Assembly (NCBI GenBank): GCA_041744575.1
Contig: JBGTKP010000040.1
Span: 18,693-82,692, forward strand
Length of the DNA stretch: 64,000 nt
Direction: 5' to 3'
Source: JTS-RE37 sp041744575
GTDB lineage: Bacteria > Bacteroidota > Bacteroidia > Flavobacteriales > Flavobacteriaceae
Position numbers and translations under genes: made by a program. Under the pieces are notes generated by a model. That model worked only from the letters and a program-made list of their open reading frames with translations. It was not told the DNA's origin and did not search any database. Positions 25,777-33,629 of the stretch are shown here, piece by piece. How positions within the stretch are numbered: the first letter of the stretch is position 1; each line of letters opens with the position of its first letter.

Positions 25777-26547
25777 TTAAAAAGTATATCGGGTGCCTAA
25801 AAAGACACTGTATTTTAATTTATTCTGCTGGAAAACATCGTTTACGAGAGGTACCTGAACAGCGAGATCAAAAGTGACGCTTTTAGCAGCATATTGCAGC
25901 CCCTGGGCATACAACAGTTGATAGCCGCCGCGATCAGTCAGCCATATATTTGCATATTCAAAATAGAGATTCACCTGTTTGTTCGGATACTGCGGTTTTA
26001 AAAGAGGGAGTCCAAATCCCAGTTTATACTGGAACACATCCATCGTCCCATCAGGCACCCAATTATATCCAACTTCATTGGTAATTCCGTATTTAAGAGT
26101 TTCATATCCTGAGATGATACCGTAATATCCACTGTAAGTCCCGATACTCAGATCCATCAGATCAAGATCCTGCCCGGTAGGCAAATTCTGAATGGTCTTA
26201 GCCGCCATCCGAAAAGTTTTTCCGGTTGCGTCTTTGCGCAGAAACTGGTATTTCCCCATGAGTTTGATGTCAGCGAGGTCGCCCCCGGATATTCCGTCGT
26301 CAAAATCATATCCCACATAGGGGATCTCGATTCCTACCAGGATATTGGAGCTGGGTAAATAATCAAGCATCACGGGAATGTAAGTAAACGTCCCCTTATT
26401 CAGATTTCTGATTTGCACAAGTGAATTAACCGTATAACTGCCGGCACCAAGCATGATGGGTTTGTCAGAGGTAATCGGTGGGCCCTGGGCGTATAAGCCG
26501 GCATAAAGCAACGTAAAGAAACAAAGTAACCAACTATTTGTTTTCAT
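25777..26547 (-). CDS. Outer-membrane beta-barrel protein (MetA-pathway/transporter-like)
   Basis: 256 residues with a signal peptide (MKTNSWLLCFFTLLYAGLYA), then alternating amphipathic strands of an outer-membrane barrel, ending in an aromatic terminal strand (SVFLGTRYTF). The N-terminal pattern GPPITSDKPIMLGAGSYTV fits the Phenol_MetA_deg family of putative porins, which often lie beside metal or aromatic-compound genes. It is cotranscribed with the HMA protein (2-base gap). It may carry a metal or ligand across the outer membrane; this is inference from context. Confidence 0.7.
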   Translation of the reverse strand: MKTNSWLLCFFTLLYAGLYAQGPPITSDKPIMLGAGSYTVNSLVQIRNLNKGTFTYIPVMLDYLPSSNILVGIEIPYVGYDFDDGISGGDLADIKLMGKYQFLRKDATGKTFRMAAKTIQNLPTGQDLDLMDLSIGTYSGYYGIISGYETLKYGITNEVGYNWVPDGTMDVFQYKLGFGLPLLKPQYPNKQVNLYFEYANIWLTDRGGYQLLYAQGLQYAAKSVTFDLAVQVPLVNDVFQQNKLKYSVFLGTRYTF

Positions 26548-26622
26548 CTATGATAATAATTTTATGATTTTCTTTCAGGTAACCTAGGTGGCAGGACTTG
26601 CATATTCTGGCATGCAGCAGTA

Positions 26623-26639
26623 GTGTACCCTGGGTACAC
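26623..26639. promoter_or_regulatory. Perfect 17-bp dyad upstream of the barrel/HMA genes (candidate operator)
   Basis: GTGTACCC and GGGTACAC flank a single T, a perfect inverted repeat 76-92 bp upstream of the barrel start, in a 133-bp gap. No T-run follows on either strand, so it is not a normal terminator. Smaller dyads lie on both sides (GCAT..ATGC near 26600 and CGTCT..AGACG near 26650). Confidence 0.4.
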
Positions 26640-26680
26640 CACCACGGTCCGTCTCTGCAGACGTGAAAATCAAACTATAA

Positions 26681-27085
26681 TCAAATCAGGAAAACACCTT
26701 CGAGGAGGTGAATGTCGCGCACAATAACAGGTGGCGGGTAATATTCATTCGGAAGAGGTCGTTGCAGTCTGATTTCAGACAAAAGAGAATATGAGCTATT
26801 AAAAGACTCCGTGAAATAGTGTTGCCCAATCTCAACGAGGTTCAATGAGGGATGCAGATCCCGCCGGCCATCCACCGAGATAACCTCATCATCGCAACAG
26901 CTGTCATTGCTATGGAAACCCTGTTCCGGAAGCAGTTCCATGCCACACTTATCGGCCTTCGCAAAAAGGGCATAATCATAGATGCGGCCCATACAAAAGT
27001 GCTGCTCCACAGTCCAGGAGACTGTCGAAGTGAGCAACAATACCGCCATGGTGATGGCCGTTACCTTATGGACCCTTTCTTTCAT
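26681..27085 (-). CDS. HYC_CC_PP family protein
   Basis: 134 residues from ATG 27085, which opens a hydrophobic signal/anchor (HKVTAITMAVLLLTSTVSW); an upstream extension would be 45 residues of unrelated sequence crossing the promoter box. The family's motifs are in order: HFC (29-31), KCGME (46-50), SCCDDE (62-67) and YYPPPV near the C-terminus. The conserved His and Cys suggest metal binding in the periplasm; members commonly occur with HMA proteins and metal exporters. The function is unproven. It heads the minus-strand metal cluster. Confidence 0.82.
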   Translation of the reverse strand: MKERVHKVTAITMAVLLLTSTVSWTVEQHFCMGRIYDYALFAKADKCGMELLPEQGFHSNDSCCDDEVISVDGRRDLHPSLNLVEIGQHYFTESFNSSYSLLSEIRLQRPLPNEYYPPPVIVRDIHLLEGVFLI

Positions 27086-27090
27086 CGTGG

Positions 27091-27098
27091 CAAAAGTA
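27091..27098 (-). promoter_or_regulatory. Promoter -7 box (TACTTTTG) of the HYC_CC_PP gene
   Basis: An exact TAnnTTTG match, with TTG at 27120-27122 21 bases upstream. The box ends only 5 bases before the ATG, so the transcript would be leaderless or nearly so. Confidence 0.55.
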
Positions 27099-27209
27099 CA
27101 AAATATTCCAATGAGAATACAAGTGAAGTGTATTCCCCAGGCCCTTGGTCGGTCACACGGAGAGGACCTTACCGAATTCGTCCGGTTTCTGATTATATTT
27201 ACAATAAAA

Positions 27210-27662
27210 ATGTTAGACACGTTGCGTCCTGAAGTGAGCAGATTGCTCCGGCAGTCAGAACTTTCCGTAGATGACCGGTTGCAAGAGTTGTGCGAATTCC
27301 TGAGGAATAGAGTGGCCTGGTATGATTGGGTGGGATTTTATTTTAGGAACGGTGACAAAGAGGAATTGAAATTAGGCGCTTATTCCGGGGCCGCTACGGA
27401 TCATACCATTATCCCTTTTGGAAAAGGCATTTGCGGGCAGGTGGCACTGAGCAATCAGAATTTTGTGGTCCCTGATGTCAGCGCTCAGGATAATTACCTT
27501 GCGTGTAGCATTACGGTCAAAGCGGAAATTGTGATCCCTCTCTTTGTCAGAGGTGAGAATATTGGACAGATCGATATCGACTCGAATACGCCGGATCCTT
27601 TTACTTCGGAGGACGAAAGATTCCTCGAATTCGTGAATAGGGAAGTAGCCGCAATTCTTTAA
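27210..27662 (+). CDS. Free methionine-(R)-sulfoxide reductase-like GAF protein
   Basis: 150 residues from ATG 27210. It is a single GAF domain of the YebR/MsrC type: WVGFYF near 40, IPFGKGICGQVA (Cys75), DNYLACSITVKAEIVIPLF (Cys99) and DIDSNTPDPFTSEDERFLE. Cys75 and Cys99 are spaced as the Escherichia coli catalytic and resolving cysteines. The third cysteine of that enzyme is His65 here. Known family role: reduction of free methionine-R-sulfoxide in the cytosol with thioredoxin. It diverges from the HYC_CC_PP gene. An earlier in-frame start is unlikely because it would overlap that gene's promoter. Confidence 0.85.
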   Translation: MLDTLRPEVSRLLRQSELSVDDRLQELCEFLRNRVAWYDWVGFYFRNGDKEELKLGAYSGAATDHTIIPFGKGICGQVALSNQNFVVPDVSAQDNYLACSITVKAEIVIPLFVRGENIGQIDIDSNTPDPFTSEDERFLEFVNREVAAIL

Positions 27663-27714
27663 AACTTTAACGGTATTGTTAATAACCCGGTCAGAATTAT
27701 CGTACTAAAAAAAG

Positions 27715-27722
27715 TACATTTG
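27715..27722 (+). promoter_or_regulatory. Candidate purH -7 box (TACATTTG)
   Basis: A TAnnTTTG match 30 bases before the purH ATG. No clear TTG is found at the -33 spacing. No PurR-like or riboswitch structure is apparent in the 90-bp leader region. Confidence 0.45.
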
Positions 27723-27752
27723 AGGGCTTAACACCCAAGATATTTGCACCAT

Positions 27753-29285
27753 ATGAGCACCTCCAAAAAAGCGAACTCCGCCTTAATTTCTGTATATCAC
27801 AAGGAGGGTCTGGCTCCTGTCGTAAAAAAATTATCCTCCCTCGGAATTGCGATTTACTCTACCGGCGGTACCGAAAAATTTGTCAGGGATCTTGGGCTGG
27901 AAGTCATTCCGGTTGAAGAAATAACCAGTTATCCCTCCATCCTTGGCGGAAGGGTAAAAACCCTCCATCCAAAAGTGTTCGGAGGAATCCTTAACAGGCA
28001 GGACAATGAAGGGGATGTTGCCCAACTGGAAGCCTATAAAATTCCCCAGATTGATATTGTTATTGTCGATCTCTACCCTTTTGAGGAAACGGTTGCGAGC
28101 GGGGTTGCGGAAGCCGAAATAATTGAACAAATTGATATAGGCGGAATTTCCCTGATCCGGGCAGCAGCAAAAAACTATGAAGATGTCTTCTGTGTTTCCT
28201 CTCTGGACGAGTATGCAGAATTCCTGCAACTGATCACCGATGGTAATGGGAGCACCACCAGGGAAGATCGGAAACGTTTCGCGGCTAAGGCCTTCAACAG
28301 ATCTTCCCATTATGATACGGCCATCTTTAATTTTTTCAACCGTGACCTGTCAACACCGGCGTTAAAAATCAGTGAAACAGACGCACAAACATTGCGCTAT
28401 GGGGAGAATCCCCATCAAAAGGGCATTTTTTTCGGAAATTTTGATGCCTTTTTTACCAAATTGCACGGCAAAGAATTGTCGTACAACAATCTTTTGGATG
28501 TGGACGCGGCAGTTCATCTGATGGCAGAATTTGCAGACGAGGAGCCGACTTTTGCGATTCTGAAACACAACAATGCCTGTGGCCTTGCCATTCGTGAAAC
28601 CGTGAAGCAGGCGTACCTTGATGCCCTTGCCGGGGATCCCGTATCGGCATTTGGGGGGATCCTTATTACTAACGTGGCTATCGACATGGCTGCCGCAAAA
28701 GAGATCAACGAGTTGTTCTGTGAAGTGGTGATAGCACCTTCCTTTTCAGACAGTGCAGTTGAGCTTCTAAGTTCCCGTAAAAACCGCATTTTACTGGTCC
28801 AGAAATCTGCAGCGCTCCCTGACACCCTGGTCAGGAGTTGCCTTAACGGCTATTTGTTCCAGGACAGGGACCGTCTGACAGACAAAATCGCCGGCCTCTC
28901 CTACCCTACGGAGTTAAAACCTTCTCCTGAAGCTCTGGAAGATCTCATTTTTGCCTCCAAACTTTGCAAGCATACGAAATCCAATACCATTGTCCTCGCC
29001 AAAAACAAGCAGCTTCTTGCAAGTGGGACGGGACAGACCTCCCGCGTTGATGCCCTTAACCAGGCAATCCACAAGGCAAAATCATTTGATTTTGACCTCA
29101 ACGGTGCGGTGATGGCCAGTGATGCTTTTTTTCCTTTTCCCGATTGTGTTGAAATTTCGCATAAAAATGGCATCACCAGCGTTATACAGCCTGGGGGTTC
29201 AATAAAGGACCAGTTAAGTATCGATTTTTGTAATGAAAATGGCATGGCAATGGTGATTACAGGTACCCGTCATTTCAAGCATTAA
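27753..29285 (+). CDS. purH: Bifunctional AICAR formyltransferase / IMP cyclohydrolase
   Basis: 510 residues from ATG 27753. The N-terminal IMP cyclohydrolase domain (about 1-190) has SVYHKEGL, STGGTEKF and GRVKTLHPKVFGGIL. The C-terminal AICAR transformylase domain has LRYGENPHQKGIF, AILKHNNACGLA (the KHxNPCG-type catalytic segment), GTGQTSRVDA and QPGGSIKD. PurH carries out the last two steps of IMP synthesis, using 10-formyltetrahydrofolate. It lies 56 bp before mreB, which has its own promoter box. No other pur gene is nearby. Confidence 0.97.
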   Translation: MSTSKKANSALISVYHKEGLAPVVKKLSSLGIAIYSTGGTEKFVRDLGLEVIPVEEITSYPSILGGRVKTLHPKVFGGILNRQDNEGDVAQLEAYKIPQIDIVIVDLYPFEETVASGVAEAEIIEQIDIGGISLIRAAAKNYEDVFCVSSLDEYAEFLQLITDGNGSTTREDRKRFAAKAFNRSSHYDTAIFNFFNRDLSTPALKISETDAQTLRYGENPHQKGIFFGNFDAFFTKLHGKELSYNNLLDVDAAVHLMAEFADEEPTFAILKHNNACGLAIRETVKQAYLDALAGDPVSAFGGILITNVAIDMAAAKEINELFCEVVIAPSFSDSAVELLSSRKNRILLVQKSAALPDTLVRSCLNGYLFQDRDRLTDKIAGLSYPTELKPSPEALEDLIFASKLCKHTKSNTIVLAKNKQLLASGTGQTSRVDALNQAIHKAKSFDFDLNGAVMASDAFFPFPDCVEISHKNGITSVIQPGGSIKDQLSIDFCNENGMAMVITGTRHFKH

Positions 29286-29291
29286 TTTTAC

Positions 29292-29299
29292 TACTTTTG
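29292..29299 (+). promoter_or_regulatory. mreB operon promoter -7 box (TACTTTTG)
   Basis: An exact TAnnTTTG match just after the purH stop, 42 bp before the mreB ATG. The -33 region (TTTCAAG) is a weak match. Confidence 0.5.
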
Positions 29300-29341
29300 T
29301 CGAAGAAATGTACCCCGTAACCTGAAAACCAAACTTACACA

Positions 29342-30370
29342 ATGGGATTTTTTGATTTTTTAACTGAGGAGATTGCCATTGACTTGGGTACGGCCAATAC
29401 CCTCATCATCCATGGGGACAAAGTGGTAGTGGACAGCCCGTCCATAGTCGCCAGGGACAGGATTAGCGGAAAGATCATAGCGGTTGGGAAAGAGGCCAGC
29501 ATGATGCAGGGGAAAACCCATGAAAATATTAAAACCATCCGACCTCTGAAAGACGGGGTGATCGCAGATTTTGATGCGTCTGAAAAGATGATCAATATGT
29601 TCATCAAAAATATTCCGGCCCTTAAAAAAAAGTGGTTTCCACCCGCCTTGCGAATGGTCATCTGTATTCCCTCCGGGATCACCGAAGTGGAGATGCGTGC
29701 GGTAAAGGAGTCGGCTGAACGTGTCAATGGAAAAGAAGTCTATCTGATCCATGAACCCATGGCGGCAGCCATTGGGATCGGACTCGATATCATGCAACCC
29801 AAAGGCAATATGATCGTCGATATCGGTGGGGGTACCACCGAGATTGCCGTGATTGCACTGGGGGGAATTGTGTGCGATAAATCGGTGAAAATCGCCGGCG
29901 ACGTTTTTACAAATGATATTATCTACTACATGCGTACCCAGCATAACTTATATGTGGGTGAGAGCACCGCAGAAAATATTAAAATCCAGATAGGTTCCGC
30001 TACAGAAGACCTTCAGTCTCCTCCCGATGAGATGTCGGTTCAGGGAAGGGATCTTTTGACAGGAAAGCCAAAACAAGTCTCAATTTCGTACAGGGAGATC
30101 GCCAAGGCATTGGATAAATCCATCCTTAGGGTGGAGGATGCCGTAATGGAAACCTTGTCCCAGACACCCCCCGAACTGGCAGCCGATATTTACAATACCG
30201 GGATCTACCTTGCCGGAGGTGGCTCTATGCTAAGAGGGTTGGACAGAAGGCTGTCCCAAAAAACGGATCTGCCGGTATATATCGCTGAAGATCCGCTAAG
30301 GGCCGTTGTCCGTGGAACCGGGATTGCCCTTAAGAATCTTGAACGATATAAAAGTATTCTGATCAAATAA
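29342..30370 (+). CDS. mreB: Rod shape-determining actin homolog MreB
   Basis: 342 residues, full length. Actin-fold motifs: phosphate-1 AIDLGTANTLI (about 12-22), phosphate-2 IVDIGGGTTEIAVIALGG (about 158-175) and the adenosine segment GIYLAGGGSMLRGLD (about 284-298). The N-terminal MGFFDFLTEE is a membrane-binding amphipathic stretch. MreB filaments guide the elongasome. It is first in mreB-mreC-mreD-mrdA-rodA. Confidence 0.98.
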   Translation: MGFFDFLTEEIAIDLGTANTLIIHGDKVVVDSPSIVARDRISGKIIAVGKEASMMQGKTHENIKTIRPLKDGVIADFDASEKMINMFIKNIPALKKKWFPPALRMVICIPSGITEVEMRAVKESAERVNGKEVYLIHEPMAAAIGIGLDIMQPKGNMIVDIGGGTTEIAVIALGGIVCDKSVKIAGDVFTNDIIYYMRTQHNLYVGESTAENIKIQIGSATEDLQSPPDEMSVQGRDLLTGKPKQVSISYREIAKALDKSILRVEDAVMETLSQTPPELAADIYNTGIYLAGGGSMLRGLDRRLSQKTDLPVYIAEDPLRAVVRGTGIALKNLERYKSILIK

Positions 30371-30446
30371 ATCCGGACTTCCGGTATTTCCACGATGCGT
30401 TGGATCTGATTCCTGAAACGCATCGGATCTATCAATAGCTAAGTGA

Positions 30447-31265
30447 ATGCAGCAGATTATCAAATTTATCATACGATATAAAACAGCGCTGCTTTATATG
30501 GTATTGATGATCATTTCTCTGGCATTTACAATTCAGACCCATTCCTTCCACCGTTCCAAATTCTTTAACTCTTCCAACTGGCTCACCGGGAATATTTACA
30601 ACACTTCCAATAATATCACTTCCTATTTTGAACTAAGCGAAGAAAATGCGGAATTACTGGAGGAAAATAACCGACTCAGGAACCTGTTGTTTAATACGCC
30701 TGAGAAGCAAATGATAGAATTGGATACTGCCAAAATTCAATACCGGGTCATCGCAGGACGTATTATTAAGAATAGTTTTTCAAATCCTGACAATTATATC
30801 ACGATTAATAAGGGTTTCAGGGACAGTGTGAGACAGGATATGGGGGTCATTACCTCCAAGGGTATTCTTGGGATTGTGGAACGAACTTCCGGCCGCTATG
30901 CCGCTATCCAGAGTATCCTCAATACAAAGTCCAATATCAATGCAAAAATAAAGAATACGAACCATTTTGGTTCCCTGGTCTGGGATGCCGAAGGATATGA
31001 TGTGGTCCAGCTCGAGGACATCCCGCGCCTGGTCCCTCTCTTTGTGGGAGATACCATAGTTACCGGCGCCATGTCCAGTATCTTCCCTGAAGGAATTCCA
31101 ATAGGAGTTATCAAGAAATTTGACCTGAATGTTTCCCAGAGTTTTTACCGCATAGATGTAGAACTCTTTAATGATATGACGAATATCAAGAACGTCTATA
31201 TTATCTCTAACCTGAACCGGCCGGAAATCCTCCAGCTGGAATCCGAGACCGCCAATGACGAATAG
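30447..31265 (+). CDS. mreC: Rod shape-determining protein MreC
   Basis: 272 residues. One N-terminal membrane helix (about 12-30) is followed by a coiled coil (ELSEENAELLEENNRLRNLL, about 66-85) and the periplasmic beta-rich MreC domain (GRIIKNSFSNPDNYITINKG, then GVITSKGILGIVERTSGRYA). MreC links MreB/MreD to PBP2 activation. Its end overlaps the mreD start by 11 bp. Confidence 0.95.
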   Translation: MQQIIKFIIRYKTALLYMVLMIISLAFTIQTHSFHRSKFFNSSNWLTGNIYNTSNNITSYFELSEENAELLEENNRLRNLLFNTPEKQMIELDTAKIQYRVIAGRIIKNSFSNPDNYITINKGFRDSVRQDMGVITSKGILGIVERTSGRYAAIQSILNTKSNINAKIKNTNHFGSLVWDAEGYDVVQLEDIPRLVPLFVGDTIVTGAMSSIFPEGIPIGVIKKFDLNVSQSFYRIDVELFNDMTNIKNVYIISNLNRPEILQLESETANDE

Positions 31266-31764
31266 CTCCTATTTTATCAATGTCATAAGGTTTGCATTTC
31301 TTGTACTCGTACAGGTACTGGTCTTCAATCGCCTCGATTTTTTCGGATTCATCAATCCCATGGTGTACATCATGTTCCTGTATTGGTACCCGGTAAAAGA
31401 GAACCGCTCCGTTTTTATCGGCATCGGATTTCTCCTGGGTCTGTGTATTGATTTTTTTTCCGACACGATGGCGCTGCATGCAGCCTCCACCGTAACCATC
31501 GCTTACATGAGACCTGCCATCATGCGCTTTGTTTTCGGCATCAACTATGAGTTTCAAAGCTTTAAATTATCCAATACCACCAGGGCACAACAATTTACCT
31601 TTTTAGCGTTATTAATAATAGCACACCACCTGATGTTCTATTTCCTTGAAATTTTCAGTTTGGCTAATTTCCTTTTAATTTTGAAGAAGGTGGTGGCAAC
31701 AGGGAGTGCCACTTTGATTCTTTGTCTGTTATTCGGCTCCCTATTTAGTGTGAGGAAGGAATGA
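31255..31764 (+). CDS. mreD: Rod shape-determining membrane protein MreD
   Basis: 169 residues with five or six hydrophobic segments and few charges, the MreD profile. It begins after the mreC overlap with IRFAFLVLVQVLVFNRLDFFG and contains GLCIDFFSDTMALHAAS near 62. Assignment rests on its position between mreC and the PBP2 gene and on the hydropathy. It overlaps mrdA by 4 bp (ATGA). Confidence 0.92.
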   Translation: MTNSSYFINVIRFAFLVLVQVLVFNRLDFFGFINPMVYIMFLYWYPVKENRSVFIGIGFLLGLCIDFFSDTMALHAASTVTIAYMRPAIMRFVFGINYEFQSFKLSNTTRAQQFTFLALLIIAHHLMFYFLEIFSLANFLLILKKVVATGSATLILCLLFGSLFSVRKE

Positions 31765-33629
31765 AGAAATTACTTTTATCATCCATTATTATTGTCATTG
31801 GGCTTATGTTTATCGGCAGGTTATCCTACCTGCAGATCTTCAGCTTTTCCCAGGAACAGGTTCTGGAGGATCCCGCTATAAAAGCCATTTATGATTATCC
31901 GGAAAGAGGCTACATCTATGACCGGAATAGCAAACTTCTGGTAGGGAATGATCCCGCCTATGATGTTATGGTTATTCCGCGTGAGGTAAAAGCTTTTGAT
32001 ACCCTTGCGCTTTGTGCCATGCTTGGCATAGATAAGGAAAAATTCATCAGGGAACTGTCTAAGGCCAGGGTGTACTCCCCCAGGTTGCCCTCCGTACTGG
32101 TGCCTCAGCTCTCCAAGGAAGATTATGCCAGCCTTCAGGAAAAAATGCGTCATTTCAAAGGATTTTATATTCAAAAGCATTCCCTGCGATACTACGACAC
32201 GGAAAGTGCCGCCAATGTTCTCGGTTATATCAGTGAAGTGAATGAACGTGACATCGCCAAAAATCCCTATTATGCCCAAGGGGAACTTACAGGCAGAACC
32301 GGCGTTGAAAAAGAATATGATGATATCCTTCGGGGGAGAAAAGGGGTACAATATATTCAGAAAGACCGTTTTAACAGAGATATAGGACCTTATAAAAATG
32401 GCATTCTCGATACCCTGCCCGAACAAGGCAATGAACTTCATATTACCATAGACAAAACGCTACAGGAATACGGAGAATTACTGATGCACGGCAAACGGGG
32501 CGGGGTGGTGGCCATCGAACCGGCTACCGGGGAAATCCTGGCCATGATATCAGGCCCTACCTATGATCCATCCCTTCTCGTGGGACGCGAACGTTCTGCC
32601 AACTACAGCAAGTTACATTATGACAGCATTTCCAGGCCGCTCTTTGACCGTACCATTTCGGCCGAGGGTTCTCCAGGCTCCCCATTTAAGATCCTCAACG
32701 CGCTTGTAGCCCTGCAGGAAGGAGCGATTACGCCGGAAACCACCATCACTTGCTATCATGGTTTCTATGTAGGGGGAAGAAAAAGGGGTTGTCATTGCGG
32801 AGGCGGGATGCGCAATATGAATGTGGGCATTTTCAGGTCCTGTAACGCCTATTTTGCCGGGACCTTCCGAAAGATCTATGACAAGTTCCCCACGACAGAC
32901 GAGGGAATGGATGTATGGGAAAAGCATGTGAAAAGTTTTGGCCTGGGAGGGTATCTGGGTTCCGATATTTATACAGGAAGACCGGGACGTATCCCGGATA
33001 AGGAATATTATGACAAATGGTACGGTGATAACCGCTGGAGTTCATCCTATATCATATCTAATTCCATAGGCCAGGGAGAAGTAGCGGCGACTCCCCTGCA
33101 ACTTGCAAATATGACAGCCGCGATCGCCAACCGCGGATTCTATTTTGTGCCTCACCTGCTAAAGAAAGTTGAAAACAAGGATATTTCCATTCCAAGATTT
33201 ACGGAAGCGGTACATACCACAATAGACAAGAGGCATTTTGAACCGGTGGTTGAAGGAATGGCCGATGTATATACAAAAGGAACCGCCCAGGGACTACAGA
33301 TACCCGGTATTGAAATTGCAGGTAAAACAGGAACCGTCGAGAATTTCACCATTATCAATGGGGTCCGGACCCAATTGACGGACAACTCGGTTTTTGTTGC
33401 CTTTGCCCCCGTAGATCATCCAAAAATCGCCATCGCCGTATACATTGAGAACGGTTATTTCGGTGCCCGGTATGCAGGACATATCGCATCGCTCATGATA
33501 GAGAAGTATATCAAAGGAGAAATAAGCAGGAAGGATCTGGAAAAACGCATGCTGGAGAAAACACTGGACCGGGAATATGCGAAGCCCTACCTGGGCGAGG
33601 AATTCAAGATTAACGAGCATGTCTGGTAG
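31761..33629 (+). CDS. mrdA: Penicillin-binding protein 2 (elongasome transpeptidase)
   Basis: 622 residues. It has one N-terminal membrane helix, a pedestal domain (YPERGYIYDRNSKLL near 46, then GRTGVEKEYDDILRG near 180) and a C-terminal transpeptidase: SPFK (the SxxK serine, about residue 310), SNS (about 432) and GKTGT (about 515). PBP2 cross-links side-wall peptidoglycan with RodA as glycosyltransferase. It overlaps mreD by 4 bp and rodA by 11 bp. Confidence 0.96.
   Translation: MKKLLLSSIIIVIGLMFIGRLSYLQIFSFSQEQVLEDPAIKAIYDYPERGYIYDRNSKLLVGNDPAYDVMVIPREVKAFDTLALCAMLGIDKEKFIRELSKARVYSPRLPSVLVPQLSKEDYASLQEKMRHFKGFYIQKHSLRYYDTESAANVLGYISEVNERDIAKNPYYAQGELTGRTGVEKEYDDILRGRKGVQYIQKDRFNRDIGPYKNGILDTLPEQGNELHITIDKTLQEYGELLMHGKRGGVVAIEPATGEILAMISGPTYDPSLLVGRERSANYSKLHYDSISRPLFDRTISAEGSPGSPFKILNALVALQEGAITPETTITCYHGFYVGGRKRGCHCGGGMRNMNVGIFRSCNAYFAGTFRKIYDKFPTTDEGMDVWEKHVKSFGLGGYLGSDIYTGRPGRIPDKEYYDKWYGDNRWSSSYIISNSIGQGEVAATPLQLANMTAAIANRGFYFVPHLLKKVENKDISIPRFTEAVHTTIDKRHFEPVVEGMADVYTKGTAQGLQIPGIEIAGKTGTVENFTIINGVRTQLTDNSVFVAFAPVDHPKIAIAVYIENGYFGARYAGHIASLMIEKYIKGEISRKDLEKRMLEKTLDREYAKPYLGEEFKINEHVW

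Noticed and set aside
29360..29944. 194-codon open frame antisense to mreB
   Set aside because: His-rich translation, wholly inside mreB on the other strand; no independent evidence.
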